Assembly (NCBI GenBank): GCA_947467145.1
Contig: CANIGJ010000005.1
Span: 62,001-126,000, forward strand
DNA length: 64,000 bases
Source: Rhodospirillaceae bacterium
Lineage (GTDB): Bacteria; Pseudomonadota; Alphaproteobacteria; Rhodospirillales; UBA2165
Direction: 5' to 3'
Made by a program: the position numbers and the translations under genes. Of the stretch, positions 46,029 through 54,310 are shown in pieces (within the stretch, counting starts at the first letter, position 1; every line of letters begins with the position of its first letter). The notes beneath the pieces are model-generated. The model worked only from the letters and a program-made list of their open reading frames with translations. It was not told the DNA's origin and made no database searches.

Positions 46029-46703
46029 TCGAAGGGCGACCCGGCGCGCAAAAAACCAGTGGCCCGTAAACCTGGGGCTAAAGCTGCCGGGCGCAAGACG
46101 CAGAGCGCCGCAAAGAGCACCCATGGGAATGACTACCACCACGGCGATCTGCGCCGCGCCCTCATCGCCGCCGGCCTGACCATACTGGAGGCGGACGGAT
46201 CGGACGCGCTGTCGCTGCGCGAAGTCGCCCGGCGCGCCGGCGTGTCGCACAATGCTCCCTATCGCCACTTCGCCGACCGCGAAGCCCTGCTCGCCGCCAT
46301 CGCCGCCGCCGGGTTCGAACAATGGGGCGACGCCATGACCGCCACCGGCGGCGACCGGCTGGAGATCGGCGTCGCCTATGTAAAGTTCGCCGTCGACCAT
46401 CCGCAATTGTTCGACCTGATGTTCGGCCCGCTGCTCAGCCCGGCCGACCATCCCGATCTAGCGGCGGCCATGGGGCGCTCGTTCGGCGTCTTCGCCGGCC
46501 AATTCAGCGCGATCACGCCGCCAGTCCTGATGGGCGGTGCGTCAGAAGGTCCGCGCCCGCACCTCATCGCACCCTGGGCGCTGGTGCATGGGCTGGCGCA
46601 TCTGCTGCTCGGCAAACGTATGGCCAAAAGCCTGACCGGCGGATTGGATGTCGAAACCCTGACCCGTACCGTGCTGATCGCCAACGCCCAAAGTGCGCGC
46701 TGA
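46020..46703 (+). CDS. TetR/AcrR family transcriptional regulator
   Basis: A 227-residue regulator from GTG 46020, with AAAAAAGGAC upstream. A basic leader of about 35 residues precedes the TetR DNA-binding domain (about 38-85; ALSLREVARRAGVSHNAPYRHF). The C-terminal domain is of the WHG type (VAYVKFAVDHPQLFDLMFGP and ALVHGLAHLLLGKRM). It probably represses itself and the DUF2306 gene through the operator at 45985-46028. Confidence 0.9.
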   Translation: MSTSKGDPARKKPVARKPGAKAAGRKTQSAAKSTHGNDYHHGDLRRALIAAGLTILEADGSDALSLREVARRAGVSHNAPYRHFADREALLAAIAAAGFEQWGDAMTATGGDRLEIGVAYVKFAVDHPQLFDLMFGPLLSPADHPDLAAAMGRSFGVFAGQFSAITPPVLMGGASEGPRPHLIAPWALVHGLAHLLLGKRMAKSLTGGLDVETLTRTVLIANAQSAR

Positions 46704-46814
46704 ATATGACAAGAGCCGACAACGGTTTTTCCGTATAAGCGCAGGCGTGAAGTGATACAGGAATCCTGATATCCCGGATCGAGCCGCGAACACCGCACCA
46801 AGCGGGACCGGCCA

Positions 46815-49070
46815 TTGGGGGAAATTTTGGATCAGTCAGCGTCCGTTTCGCGCACCAAACCCGCGTTCAAGCTACCGACGCCCAACGCGCTGCTCGGCGA
46901 TCTCACGGCCGCCACGGTCGCGATGCTGCTCACCATCACCTATGCGCTGTCCTACGGCGCGCTGATCTTCTCCGGCCCGGTCGAAAGCCTGCGGCCCTAC
47001 GGCTTCGTCCTGGTGCTGACCGCGACCGCGATCCTACCGCTCGTCGTCTCGCTGCTCAGCTCGCTGCCCTTCGTGCTCGCGGGCACGGACGGCAATATCG
47101 CGGCCGTACTCGCCGTCGTCGTCGCGACGATCGCGGTCGATCTCGGCGCCGATGCTCGGCCCGAGGTCGTGCTGTCCACCGTGCTGATCGCGCTCAGCCT
47201 GAGCTGCTGTCTGACCGGACTGTTCCTGATCGCGCTAGGTGCGGCGCGCGCCGGCCAAGCCGTGCGCTTCATCCCCTACCCCGTCACCGCGGGCTTCTTG
47301 GGTGCCACCGGCTGGTTCGTGGCGACCGGCGGATTGAGCGTCGGCAGCAACATCCATTTCGACGTCGCGAGCCTGAGCACGCTCGCCACCGCCGCACCGT
47401 GGCCACGCCTGCTCGCCAGCATGGCCGTCGCGGGCGTGCTGTTCATCGTCATGCCGCGCTTTCGCCATTATATGACCCTGCCGATCCTGATCGTGGTCGG
47501 CATCATTCTGCATCACACCCTGTTCCACTTCGCCGGCCTGTCGATGGACGATCTGCATCGTCAGGGCTGGCTGATGTTCGTGCCCGACCTGCCGCTGGTT
47601 AACCCGTGGAACGCCGAACGCATGGGCGCGGTCGATTGGTCGGTGCTGATCGCGCATTGGGGCGATCTCGTCGCCATCATGCTGGTTACCGCCGTGACCA
47701 TCCTGGTCAATATCAGTGGCCTCGAAGTCGCCATGGCGCGCGATGCCGATCTTGATCAAGATCTGCGCGGACACGGCATCGGCGTCTTGATTGCGGGTCT
47801 CGCCGGCGGCCTCGTCGGTTACACCTCGGTCAGCCGCTCGATCGCGCTGGTCAAGGCAGGCGCACGCACCCGCTTCGCCGGGTTCGCCGCCGGGCTCATG
47901 GTGCTCGCGGTCTCGCTCAAAGGTGCGCTGATCGTCGAGATCGTGCCGACGCCGATCTTGGGCGGGCTGTTGCTCTATCTCGGCCTCGACATGATGCGCC
48001 AATGGACCGTGCGCTCGTTCAAGCAACTGTCGCTCATCGACTGGCTGACCGTGATCGGCATTTTGTTGATCGCCATCAAGTTCGGGTTCGTCACCGCCGT
48101 CTTCGCCGGGCTGCTCGCCGGTTGTGCCAGTTTTGCCGCCAGCTATAGCCGTATCCCGGTGGTACGCCTGCGCTACAATGGCGAATCCGCCGAAAGCAAC
48201 GTCGAGCGCGCCGAAAGCGATCGCAAGCTGCTGCATGACAACGGTTGGCAATTGCTGACCATGCATCTGCAGGGTTATCTGTTCTTCGGCACGGCCAGTT
48301 CGCTGCTGCGCCAGATCCGCATGGCGCGCGACAACGATCAGCCGTTCCGCTATCTCGTGCTCGATTTCCGCGGCGTCGACGATATCGATAGCTCCGCCGT
48401 CTTCAGCTTCGAACGCCTGCGCCAATTGGCCGAACGTGTCGGTTTCACCATCCTGTTCACCTCGTTCTCCGACCGGCTGTCACGCCGCCTGCGCGGTGCC
48501 GGCTTGCTCACGACGGCGAGCGACGACGAACTCGCGCGCGGCGTGCGGTTGTTCGACACCCTCGATCACGGGCTCGAATGGTGCGAGGAGCGCATCCTGG
48601 CGAGCCTGCGCCCCGCGCTCAGCACACCCGAGCCGTTGGCCACGCTGCTGTCGTCGGAATTCGCCGATCCGGCGAGCGCCGAACGCTTCGTTGCGATGCT
48701 CGAACGCCGCCGCGTCGCCAAAGGCTCCTCACTGATCAAGCAGGGCGACATCTCGGACGATCTGTATTTCCTGGAATCGGGGCGCGTCACCGTGCTGGTG
48801 ACCTTCGCGTCGGGCGCTGTCATGCGCGTGCGCACGATGGGGCCGGGAACGATGGTGGGTGAGCTGGGCTTCTATCTCGGCATGGCGCGCTCGGCGACCG
48901 TCGTGGCGGACGAGCCGGCCATCGTCTACCGGCTGACGCGCGAACTGCTGAGCGAGATGGGCAAGACGGAACCAACACTCGCCGGTCATTTCCACGAATT
49001 CATGGCGCGGCGCCTGAGTGCGCGGCTCGCCGACAAGGACCGCCTGCTCGCCGCCGCGATCGAACGCTAA
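46815..49070 (+). CDS. SulP family anion transporter with STAS and cyclic-nucleotide-binding domains
   Basis: A 751-residue protein with three parts: a SulP/SLC26 membrane domain of about 11-12 helices (residues 25-440; RFIPYPVTAGFLGATGWF), a STAS domain (about 455-570; FRYLVLDFRGVDDIDSSAVF) and a C-terminal cNMP-binding domain (about 620-735; SSLIKQGDISDDLYFLESGR and GTMVGELGFYLGMARSATVV). It would move sulfate, bicarbonate or another anion and may be gated by cAMP, which the cyclase at 11944 could make. The start is TTG 46815 or, with GGGGG as ribosome site, TTG 46827. Confidence 0.92.
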   Translation: MGEILDQSASVSRTKPAFKLPTPNALLGDLTAATVAMLLTITYALSYGALIFSGPVESLRPYGFVLVLTATAILPLVVSLLSSLPFVLAGTDGNIAAVLAVVVATIAVDLGADARPEVVLSTVLIALSLSCCLTGLFLIALGAARAGQAVRFIPYPVTAGFLGATGWFVATGGLSVGSNIHFDVASLSTLATAAPWPRLLASMAVAGVLFIVMPRFRHYMTLPILIVVGIILHHTLFHFAGLSMDDLHRQGWLMFVPDLPLVNPWNAERMGAVDWSVLIAHWGDLVAIMLVTAVTILVNISGLEVAMARDADLDQDLRGHGIGVLIAGLAGGLVGYTSVSRSIALVKAGARTRFAGFAAGLMVLAVSLKGALIVEIVPTPILGGLLLYLGLDMMRQWTVRSFKQLSLIDWLTVIGILLIAIKFGFVTAVFAGLLAGCASFAASYSRIPVVRLRYNGESAESNVERAESDRKLLHDNGWQLLTMHLQGYLFFGTASSLLRQIRMARDNDQPFRYLVLDFRGVDDIDSSAVFSFERLRQLAERVGFTILFTSFSDRLSRRLRGAGLLTTASDDELARGVRLFDTLDHGLEWCEERILASLRPALSTPEPLATLLSSEFADPASAERFVAMLERRRVAKGSSLIKQGDISDDLYFLESGRVTVLVTFASGAVMRVRTMGPGTMVGELGFYLGMARSATVVADEPAIVYRLTRELLSEMGKTEPTLAGHFHEFMARRLSARLADKDRLLAAAIER

Positions 49071-49075
49071 AAAAC

Positions 49076-49103
49076 AAAAAGGCCGCTCATGTGAGCGGCC
49101 TTT
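49076..49103. terminator. Bidirectional terminator
   Basis: Stem GGCCGCTC (49081-49088) / GAGCGGCC (49093-49100) flanked by AAAAA and TTT. It serves the convergent SulP and MetE-like genes; the T-tract is stronger on the minus strand. Confidence 0.85.
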
Positions 49104-49127
49104 CGATTGTGCTGAATGAGCGCGCGG

Positions 49128-50456
49128 CTAGCGGCGCGCTTTTTTCTTCGCGACCTTCTTGGAAGCTTTCTTCACGACCTGCTTCGTCGCCTTTTTGACG
49201 GCTTTCTTGGTCGCTTTCTTGGCTGACTTTTTCGCGGCCTTCTTCACGGCTTTCTTAGCCGCCTTTTTCGCGGGCTTCTTCTTCCACAGCTCCTTGGATG
49301 CGAGCGCCGCACCTTCGGCCAGCGCCTCGAGCTTCGCCCACTGGATGCTTTCATGCACACGCTTGGCGGTCGGGGCCTGCGCGAAGCCGCAATCGGTACC
49401 GGCGATGACGTTCTCGCGACCGACCAGATTGGCGACGCGGACGATGCGCTCCTTCACCAGTTCCGGATGCTCGACGATGTTGGTCGCATGGCTGATCACG
49501 CCCGGGATGAGAACGCGGCCCTTCGGCAGCTTGATCGTCTTCCAGTCGTTCCACTCATGCTCATGGCGCGGATTGGCCATTTCGAGCACGTAGGCGCCAC
49601 AATTGATGCCGAGCACCATGTCGGCGATATCCTTCCACGGAACGTCCGTGGTGTGCGGGCCGGGCCACGAGCCCCAGCAAACGTGATAGCGGATCTTCTC
49701 TTCCGGCAGCCCCTTGATCGCGTAGTTGAGTGCATCCATGTAGAGCTTCAGCCACTTGCGGAAGTCCTTCATCGTGCCCGGCGGCACCATGCGGTCATAG
49801 GTGACGGCGGCGCGCGCATCGTCGATCTGCACGAGCAAGCCGGCATCGATGATCGCCTTGTATTCCACGCGCATCGCATCGGCGATGGCATAGACCAGCT
49901 CTTCGTCGGTCTTGTAATACTCGTTGCGGCGATCCGGGATGACGCTGGCGGGTGCGGCCACCGGCAGGAAGCCTTCGGTCACGTCCGACTTCGCCAAGGC
50001 CTGCTTGAAATCCTCGATGTCGCGTTGGACTTCGGCCTGGCCGGTATATTTGATGGGCGAGGTGCAGACGACGTCGACGCTGCGGCGCGCGCGTTCCTTG
50101 CCGTCCAGCTCGTCGTAGAATTCGCGGAAGCGCTGACGGTCGGCGCCCTTCTCGAACGGATCCTTTTCGCCCGCCTTGATATTGACGGTGCGTTTCTCGA
50201 AACCGTCCAGGCGGGTCAGCACATATTGCGACCAGCTATAGGCCTTGCCGAACTCGCCGTCGCTGACCACGTCGACGCCGGCCTTCGCCTGGCGCTTCAC
50301 GACATCGTTGACCGTGCGTTTAAGCTCGCGCTGGAAGCCGGCCTCGTCGATATGATCGCCGCGCTGCAGCGGCAGCAGATAATCGTCGACCAGATGCTTG
50401 GGACGAATCAGGCTGCCGACATGGGTGGTCAAAATACGGTTGGTGCTACGCTGCAC
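49128..50456 (-). CDS. MetE-like methionine synthase II family protein with histone-H1-like tail
   Basis: A 442-residue protein. Residues 1-388 are a MetE C-terminal-like barrel: THVGSLIRPKHLVDDYL at the start, ligand blocks YHVCWGSWPGPH and GTDCGFAQAP (zinc Cys kept). The last 50 or so residues are a repeat of KKAAKK, KKAVKK and KKATKK type, as in histone-H1-like or AlgP tails, absent from normal members. The tail is in frame and ends at a proper stop. The role may be methyl transfer from a folate or another donor; the tail may bind nucleic acid or acidic polymers. Confidence 0.85.
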   Translation of the reverse strand: MQRSTNRILTTHVGSLIRPKHLVDDYLLPLQRGDHIDEAGFQRELKRTVNDVVKRQAKAGVDVVSDGEFGKAYSWSQYVLTRLDGFEKRTVNIKAGEKDPFEKGADRQRFREFYDELDGKERARRSVDVVCTSPIKYTGQAEVQRDIEDFKQALAKSDVTEGFLPVAAPASVIPDRRNEYYKTDEELVYAIADAMRVEYKAIIDAGLLVQIDDARAAVTYDRMVPPGTMKDFRKWLKLYMDALNYAIKGLPEEKIRYHVCWGSWPGPHTTDVPWKDIADMVLGINCGAYVLEMANPRHEHEWNDWKTIKLPKGRVLIPGVISHATNIVEHPELVKERIVRVANLVGRENVIAGTDCGFAQAPTAKRVHESIQWAKLEALAEGAALASKELWKKKPAKKAAKKAVKKAAKKSAKKATKKAVKKATKQVVKKASKKVAKKKARR

Positions 50457-50671
50457 AGGCTATCCTCCACGTGAGTCCGGGCGCGCTTCGTGGCGCGGGA
50501 CGTTGCTTCGGTGGTACGCGACCTTTGGCCAATTTTCAAGTGGAAGCGGGCACCCCGGCAACTTGGGGTGCTGCCCACCCCGCTCCGCTCGTTCGTTTAG
50601 GCCCATTGCGCGCGAATCCGAACCGTGCCAGGATTTTCTTGCCCATCAACCAACCGAAAGGAGGTGATCCA

Positions 50672-50752
50672 ATGTCGAGTGAGATTATGGCCCTGTCATT
50701 GGCCCACACGGTTTCTTCGCTCGCATTCCATCAGCCTCGCGAGACGGCTTGA
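50672..50752 (+). CDS. Candidate 26-residue peptide with full anti-SD match
   Basis: ATG 50672 to TGA 50752 gives a 26-residue peptide beginning MSSEIMALSLAHTVSS. The 14 bases AAAGGAGGTGATCC (50656-50669 or so) end two bases before the ATG and match the whole 3' end of 16S rRNA by complement. A strong terminator follows at 50799. The rest of 50457-50829 holds no other gene that I can support. The layout is a self-contained mini-mRNA with very strong initiation. Function unknown. Confidence 0.6.
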   Translation: MSSEIMALSLAHTVSSLAFHQPRETA

Positions 50753-50798
50753 AGCGCGCGGTGAGAAATCGGGCCATCTGATTTTGTCCTGCTCACGG

Positions 50799-50828
50799 AA
50801 AGGCCGCCCTCGGGCGGCCTTTCTTTGT
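50799..50828 (+). terminator. Rho-independent terminator of the small ORF
   Basis: Stem AAAGGCCGCCC (50799-50809) / GGGCGGCCTTT (50812-50822) followed by CTTTGTTT. Confidence 0.88.
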
Positions 50829-50829
50829 T

Positions 50830-51672
50830 TCAGTACATATATTTCTTGAGCCAGTCCGTCGTACGCCGCCACGCGTCGTCACGATCTGCCGGATTGAGGC
50901 GATAAAGATTACCGGCTGGGGTCCGGTCGGCGCCCCTCATGACGTCGCTCGGGCCACGATCGAAGCGATGTGTGTCGCCAGGATATACCACTAGTTCGAC
51001 AGTTTTGCCCGCCTCGGTCAATTTCTGGCGATAGGCGGTCGCCATTTGTACTCGAGTTTCATCGTCTTCCTGACCATGGAGCAACAAGATCGCACCGTTT
51101 ACCATCTGCGCGGTATTGACCGAACTCACGTCTCGATCAGCAGACCACGGCGTAAACGAAGAATTGTCGTAAGGACCATAATATCCGATCACAGCCCGCG
51201 TCGTCGGATCGACCGTGCTCAGACGCGTGGAGTGATAGGCACCCATCGAAAATCCGACTGAGCCGATGCGATCATCCATGACCTCTGGTCGCCCGCGGAA
51301 CCATTGCGAGATAGCGAGAATGTCAGGTCCATATTTCGGATGGTACGCGCGCGCACCGTGATGATTGAGGTTTGGGATCAAGGTCGCATAGCCCAATTTG
51401 GCCAGTTCTATCGCGTAAAGCCGATCGAACTGCTCCGGGCGATTGAAGGCATTTACGTAATACGTCGGCAAAACGAAAACCCCGGGAACGGGCTCGCTAG
51501 CCGGCGGAAGAAACATCTCGGCTTTGACGTAGTTTCCCTCAGTCACTGGAATCGTAAGGATTGTCGATGTAATCCCGCCATCCAACTTTGTCACCACTGG
51601 CGTTTTGGGCCCAGTTGTCTGACAGGCGCCCAGTGCTAAAATGATGATTGCCACGAATAGACTTTTGGTCAC
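50830..51672 (-). CDS. Dienelactone hydrolase-like lipoprotein
   Basis: From GTG 51672 the product has 280 residues. The signal sequence MTKSLFVAIIILALGAC (GTG start) ends in a lipobox, so Cys 17 is lipidated. The body is an alpha/beta hydrolase of the dienelactone hydrolase type: nucleophile GSVGFSMGAYHS, acid ILLLHGQEDDETRV and catalytic VVYPGDTHRFDR. Note that the nucleophile is Ser. An 11-G tract lies four bases upstream of the GTG; an ATG at 51688 runs through that tract but is out of frame by one base. Confidence 0.82.
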   Translation of the reverse strand: MTKSLFVAIIILALGACQTTGPKTPVVTKLDGGITSTILTIPVTEGNYVKAEMFLPPASEPVPGVFVLPTYYVNAFNRPEQFDRLYAIELAKLGYATLIPNLNHHGARAYHPKYGPDILAISQWFRGRPEVMDDRIGSVGFSMGAYHSTRLSTVDPTTRAVIGYYGPYDNSSFTPWSADRDVSSVNTAQMVNGAILLLHGQEDDETRVQMATAYRQKLTEAGKTVELVVYPGDTHRFDRGPSDVMRGADRTPAGNLYRLNPADRDDAWRRTTDWLKKYMY

Positions 51673-51675
51673 CCG

Positions 51676-51686
51676 CCCCCCCCCCC
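51676..51686. repeat. Homopolymeric C/G tract of 11 at a gene start
   Basis: The plus strand reads eleven C in a row (11 G on the coding strand). Loss of one G would put the ATG at 51688 in frame with the lipoprotein gene. Confidence 0.9.
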
Positions 51687-51881
51687 ATTTGCTGAAGACT
51701 CCAGCCAAATTGGATCGCGCAAAATCATCGGCTGCAACCAAATAATTCCACTACTTAAAGACGTCCCCTTCGGTCCTGCAACGCAGTCAGATGATGCGCC
51801 ACAACGACGCGCGTTACCTTCGTACTAGCGCGTCGAAGCCAGGCGTCACGCCACCACCCGTTGACCGCCCGTAAGCACGCG

Positions 51882-51911
51882 GGTCACGGCCTTCGGCTTA
51901 GGGCCGTGACC
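51882..51911. repeat. Perfect 10-bp-arm hairpin downstream of the PRMT-like gene
   Basis: GGTCACGGCC (51882-51891) and GGCCGTGACC (51902-51911) enclose a 10-base loop, with no T-tract. It lies in the 292-base gap between 51673 and 51964, in which I see nothing else. Confidence 0.6.
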
Positions 51912-51964
51912 ATCGCCCGCGCCTTCACCGGTAGGGGAACTTGCGGCACGAGCCGGACGCGACG

Positions 51965-53314
51965 CTAAATCAATGCGAAGGAATAGCCGTTGGGACTACG
52001 TACCGCCCGTGCCTTCACGACATCACCGGGACGGACATTTTTGTCGGTGCTGAAGAACTGAACGGCCTGTTTCCAGTGACCGCTCGGCGTGTCGGGATAG
52101 GACGAAAGCTTCGAGCCATCGGGGAAATCTAGCTCGAACCAGAACGCAATAGCGTGGCACGCCCCGGCGCGGATCGCGGCCGGCGCCAGATCGGTCTCGA
52201 CCGTCTCCAACCCCAAGGTCGCAAAATCCAGTTCCGCCACGACGAACGGTGCAGTCAGTTTCTCATAAGATATGGCCGCAAGATCGATCGGCTCATAACC
52301 CGTTTTCAGAAAGACATTGAAATCGGCCAGGTCGAAGCCCGATACCTGCCCGATCGGATGAATGTTCTTCAACTCCGCGCATTCGATCAGCACGGCAATG
52401 ATACGAGCCTTAGCCGGGATCAGGATCGGTGCCGCAACCAGCAGTTCGGCACGCGCATGAACCAGCGCGGGCACGAAGCCCTCGCCAAGTAACCCCACGT
52501 CGAAAACTTCGGCGATCAGAACATCGGCCTTTTGCGCCAACTCGCGCCCGACCGCCAATCGCATCGATTTCTTTGCAACGATGCAGACGCGATCGGCGAG
52601 ATTGTTGCGTGTGACGATCCGTTGCGCCGCTGCCGCCAGCGGCGCGGACATTTCGCAGGCAACGACGCTCGCGGCTTGGTGCCGCGCCGCCATCATCGCC
52701 AGCAGCCCGGAGCCCGCGCCGATCTCCAACACATGTTTACCCTGAACCGAAGACGCGATGGCCTTTTCGTAGGCGTCGTTGCGTTCGCGGTCATTGAGCA
52801 TCGTGAAATGCCAATGCGGCACGAGCTTGCTGAGGATACTGCGACGCAGATGATTGGCGTGCGCATGATCCGGCTGCGCGGCTAAGACCTGCTCCAGCAA
52901 CTCAAGTGCTACCGCCCCATTGCCCCGTTGCTCTTCGATCAAGGCGAGATTTGTGCGGCAATCGTGGAACTGCGGTGCCGCGTCCAGCACTGCCGTGAAT
53001 AGGGCGGCTGCTTCGGCGAGCCGGTCGGCCAGGGCGACGATGTTGGCGAGATTATAGAGCGCCGTGGCGTCGCCCGGGCGGTGCACCAGATAAAGCCGGT
53101 ATTCGTCCTCGGCGCGGCCATTCAGCCCCTGATCCTTCAGGCTCTTGGCGAGATTGAAACGCGCGTCGTGAAATTCGGGCGACAGATCGAGTGCGCGCGC
53201 AAACATGACGCTGGCAGAGATAGGGTCGCCGCCAGCGCCGAACGTCAGACCGAGGGCAAAGGGAAAGTTCGGATCGTCCGAGTTCAAAGCGTCTTCAATA
53301 TCGGACATCGCCAA
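51965..53314 (-). CDS. TPR plus PRMT-like SAM-dependent methyltransferase
   Basis: A 449-residue protein. Residues 10-155 are TPR units (PISASVMFARALDLSPEFHDARFNL and following). Residues 165-449 are a class I methyltransferase with HWHFTMLNDRERNDAYEKAI, motif I HVLEIGAGSGLLAMMAA (near 195) and the post-I VVACE, then IAEVFDVGLLGEG and, near the end, GHWKQAVQFF. This is the layout of protein arginine methyltransferases 7/9, whose double-E loop is only partly matched here (IAEVFDVGLLGE). A target protein is unknown. It is the last gene of the cckA-led set. Confidence 0.8.
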   Translation of the reverse strand: MAMSDIEDALNSDDPNFPFALGLTFGAGGDPISASVMFARALDLSPEFHDARFNLAKSLKDQGLNGRAEDEYRLYLVHRPGDATALYNLANIVALADRLAEAAALFTAVLDAAPQFHDCRTNLALIEEQRGNGAVALELLEQVLAAQPDHAHANHLRRSILSKLVPHWHFTMLNDRERNDAYEKAIASSVQGKHVLEIGAGSGLLAMMAARHQAASVVACEMSAPLAAAAQRIVTRNNLADRVCIVAKKSMRLAVGRELAQKADVLIAEVFDVGLLGEGFVPALVHARAELLVAAPILIPAKARIIAVLIECAELKNIHPIGQVSGFDLADFNVFLKTGYEPIDLAAISYEKLTAPFVVAELDFATLGLETVETDLAPAAIRAGACHAIAFWFELDFPDGSKLSSYPDTPSGHWKQAVQFFSTDKNVRPGDVVKARAVRSPNGYSFALI

Positions 53315-54133
53315 TCACCCGTTTTCAGCTGACGTCAGATGATGCAGCACGATGCCGCTTGTTGTCGCCACATTAAGCGAGTCGAAGCCCGCCGCCATGG
53401 GAATACGCACGCCGCGCGCCCGCGCGATCAGATCGGGCGCCAACCCCGGCCCCTCGGCCCCGAGCAGCACGGCGGTGCGTGAACCAACGCGGATATCGGC
53501 CAATTGTTCGCCACCCGCTGGCGTCAGCGCGATGCTTTCGAAACCACGGCACGCCAGCAGATCGATCGGATCGGTCGCGCGTGGGATGTGGGCGAAGGGG
53601 ACCACCAGCGCCGCCCCCACCGAGACGCGGATCGCCTTGCGATAGAGCGGATCGCAGCAATCCGCATCGAGCAGGATCGCCGCCGTTCCGAACGCGGCGG
53701 CGTTACGAAAGATCCCGCCCATATTGTCGTGATTGGCGATGGCCGACAGCACGACCACGACGGCGCGGCCGGGCAACCCAGCCAACAGTTCATCCGCATC
53801 CGGCGTTACGACCCTGCGCCCAATCGCCAGGATACCGCGATGCATTGGAAAGCCGGCGATACCATCCAGGACAGCTTGGCTCGCAGCGAAGATCGGAACG
53901 GCGGCGGGAACGCCCGCCAACAGATCTGCCAGGCTGTCGATACGATGCGCAGCAATCAGCAGCGACTCCGGTCGATAGGCCTGCGAGGCCAGCAACATCG
54001 TCAAGACGACCTTACCCTCGGCGACAAACAGGCCGTCGCGACCGACCAGATCGCGGTCGCGGATATCGCGGTAGGCCGCGATGCGCGGATCGGCGGGATC
54101 GGTAATAGGGATAGGGATAGGACGAACAGCCAT
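53315..54133 (-). CDS. TrmH/SpoU family RNA methyltransferase
   Basis: A 272-residue SPOUT methyltransferase. The C-terminal knotted domain (about 115-270) has the three motifs NHDNMGGIFRNAAAFG, LLGAEGPGL and IPMAAGFDSLNVATTSGIVL. The N-terminal domain (VAEGKVVLTMLLASQAYRPE) is the RNA-substrate-binding part. It methylates ribose or base in rRNA or tRNA; the site is unknown. Its ATG directly follows the TAG of the small gene upstream, and its stop meets the start of the PRMT-like gene. Confidence 0.9.
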   Translation of the reverse strand: MAVRPIPIPITDPADPRIAAYRDIRDRDLVGRDGLFVAEGKVVLTMLLASQAYRPESLLIAAHRIDSLADLLAGVPAAVPIFAASQAVLDGIAGFPMHRGILAIGRRVVTPDADELLAGLPGRAVVVVLSAIANHDNMGGIFRNAAAFGTAAILLDADCCDPLYRKAIRVSVGAALVVPFAHIPRATDPIDLLACRGFESIALTPAGGEQLADIRVGSRTAVLLGAEGPGLAPDLIARARGVRIPMAAGFDSLNVATTSGIVLHHLTSAENG

Positions 54134-54310
54134 CTACCAGAGCGGATAGCGGTCGTCAGGCACGGTGCCTTGGGGTAAACGGCTCCCAAGCTTCCCGGTC
54201 GGTGGCTTGATGGTGCGGCTTCGCAAAAGCAGGCGCCACGCCACGACCCCACCGACGGCCCCGCCCAGAATCAGGCCGATCGCCAGACCGAGAATTAAAT
54301 CAAAGGTCAC
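54134..54310 (-). CDS. Small membrane protein (58 aa)
   Basis: From GTG 54310, with AGAGG upstream, the ORF encodes 58 residues: one membrane helix (MTFDLILGLAIGLILGGAVG continuing to about residue 25, GxxxG-rich) and a basic cytoplasmic tail ending DDRYPLW. The GTG overlaps the stop of the SGNH gene (GTGA) and the TAG abuts the ATG of the SpoU gene. The tight fit argues for a real, cotranslated gene. Confidence 0.7.
   Translation of the reverse strand: MTFDLILGLAIGLILGGAVGGVVAWRLLLRSRTIKPPTGKLGSRLPQGTVPDDRYPLW

Noticed and set aside
45941..46120. N-terminal extension of the DUF2306 protein
   Set aside because: It overlaps the divergent tetR gene and its operator, and the hydrophobic family sequence starts at 45940.
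51742..51964. Possible tRNA or structured RNA
   Set aside because: A 10-bp hairpin is present but there is no cloverleaf, CCA-type end or T-loop sequence.
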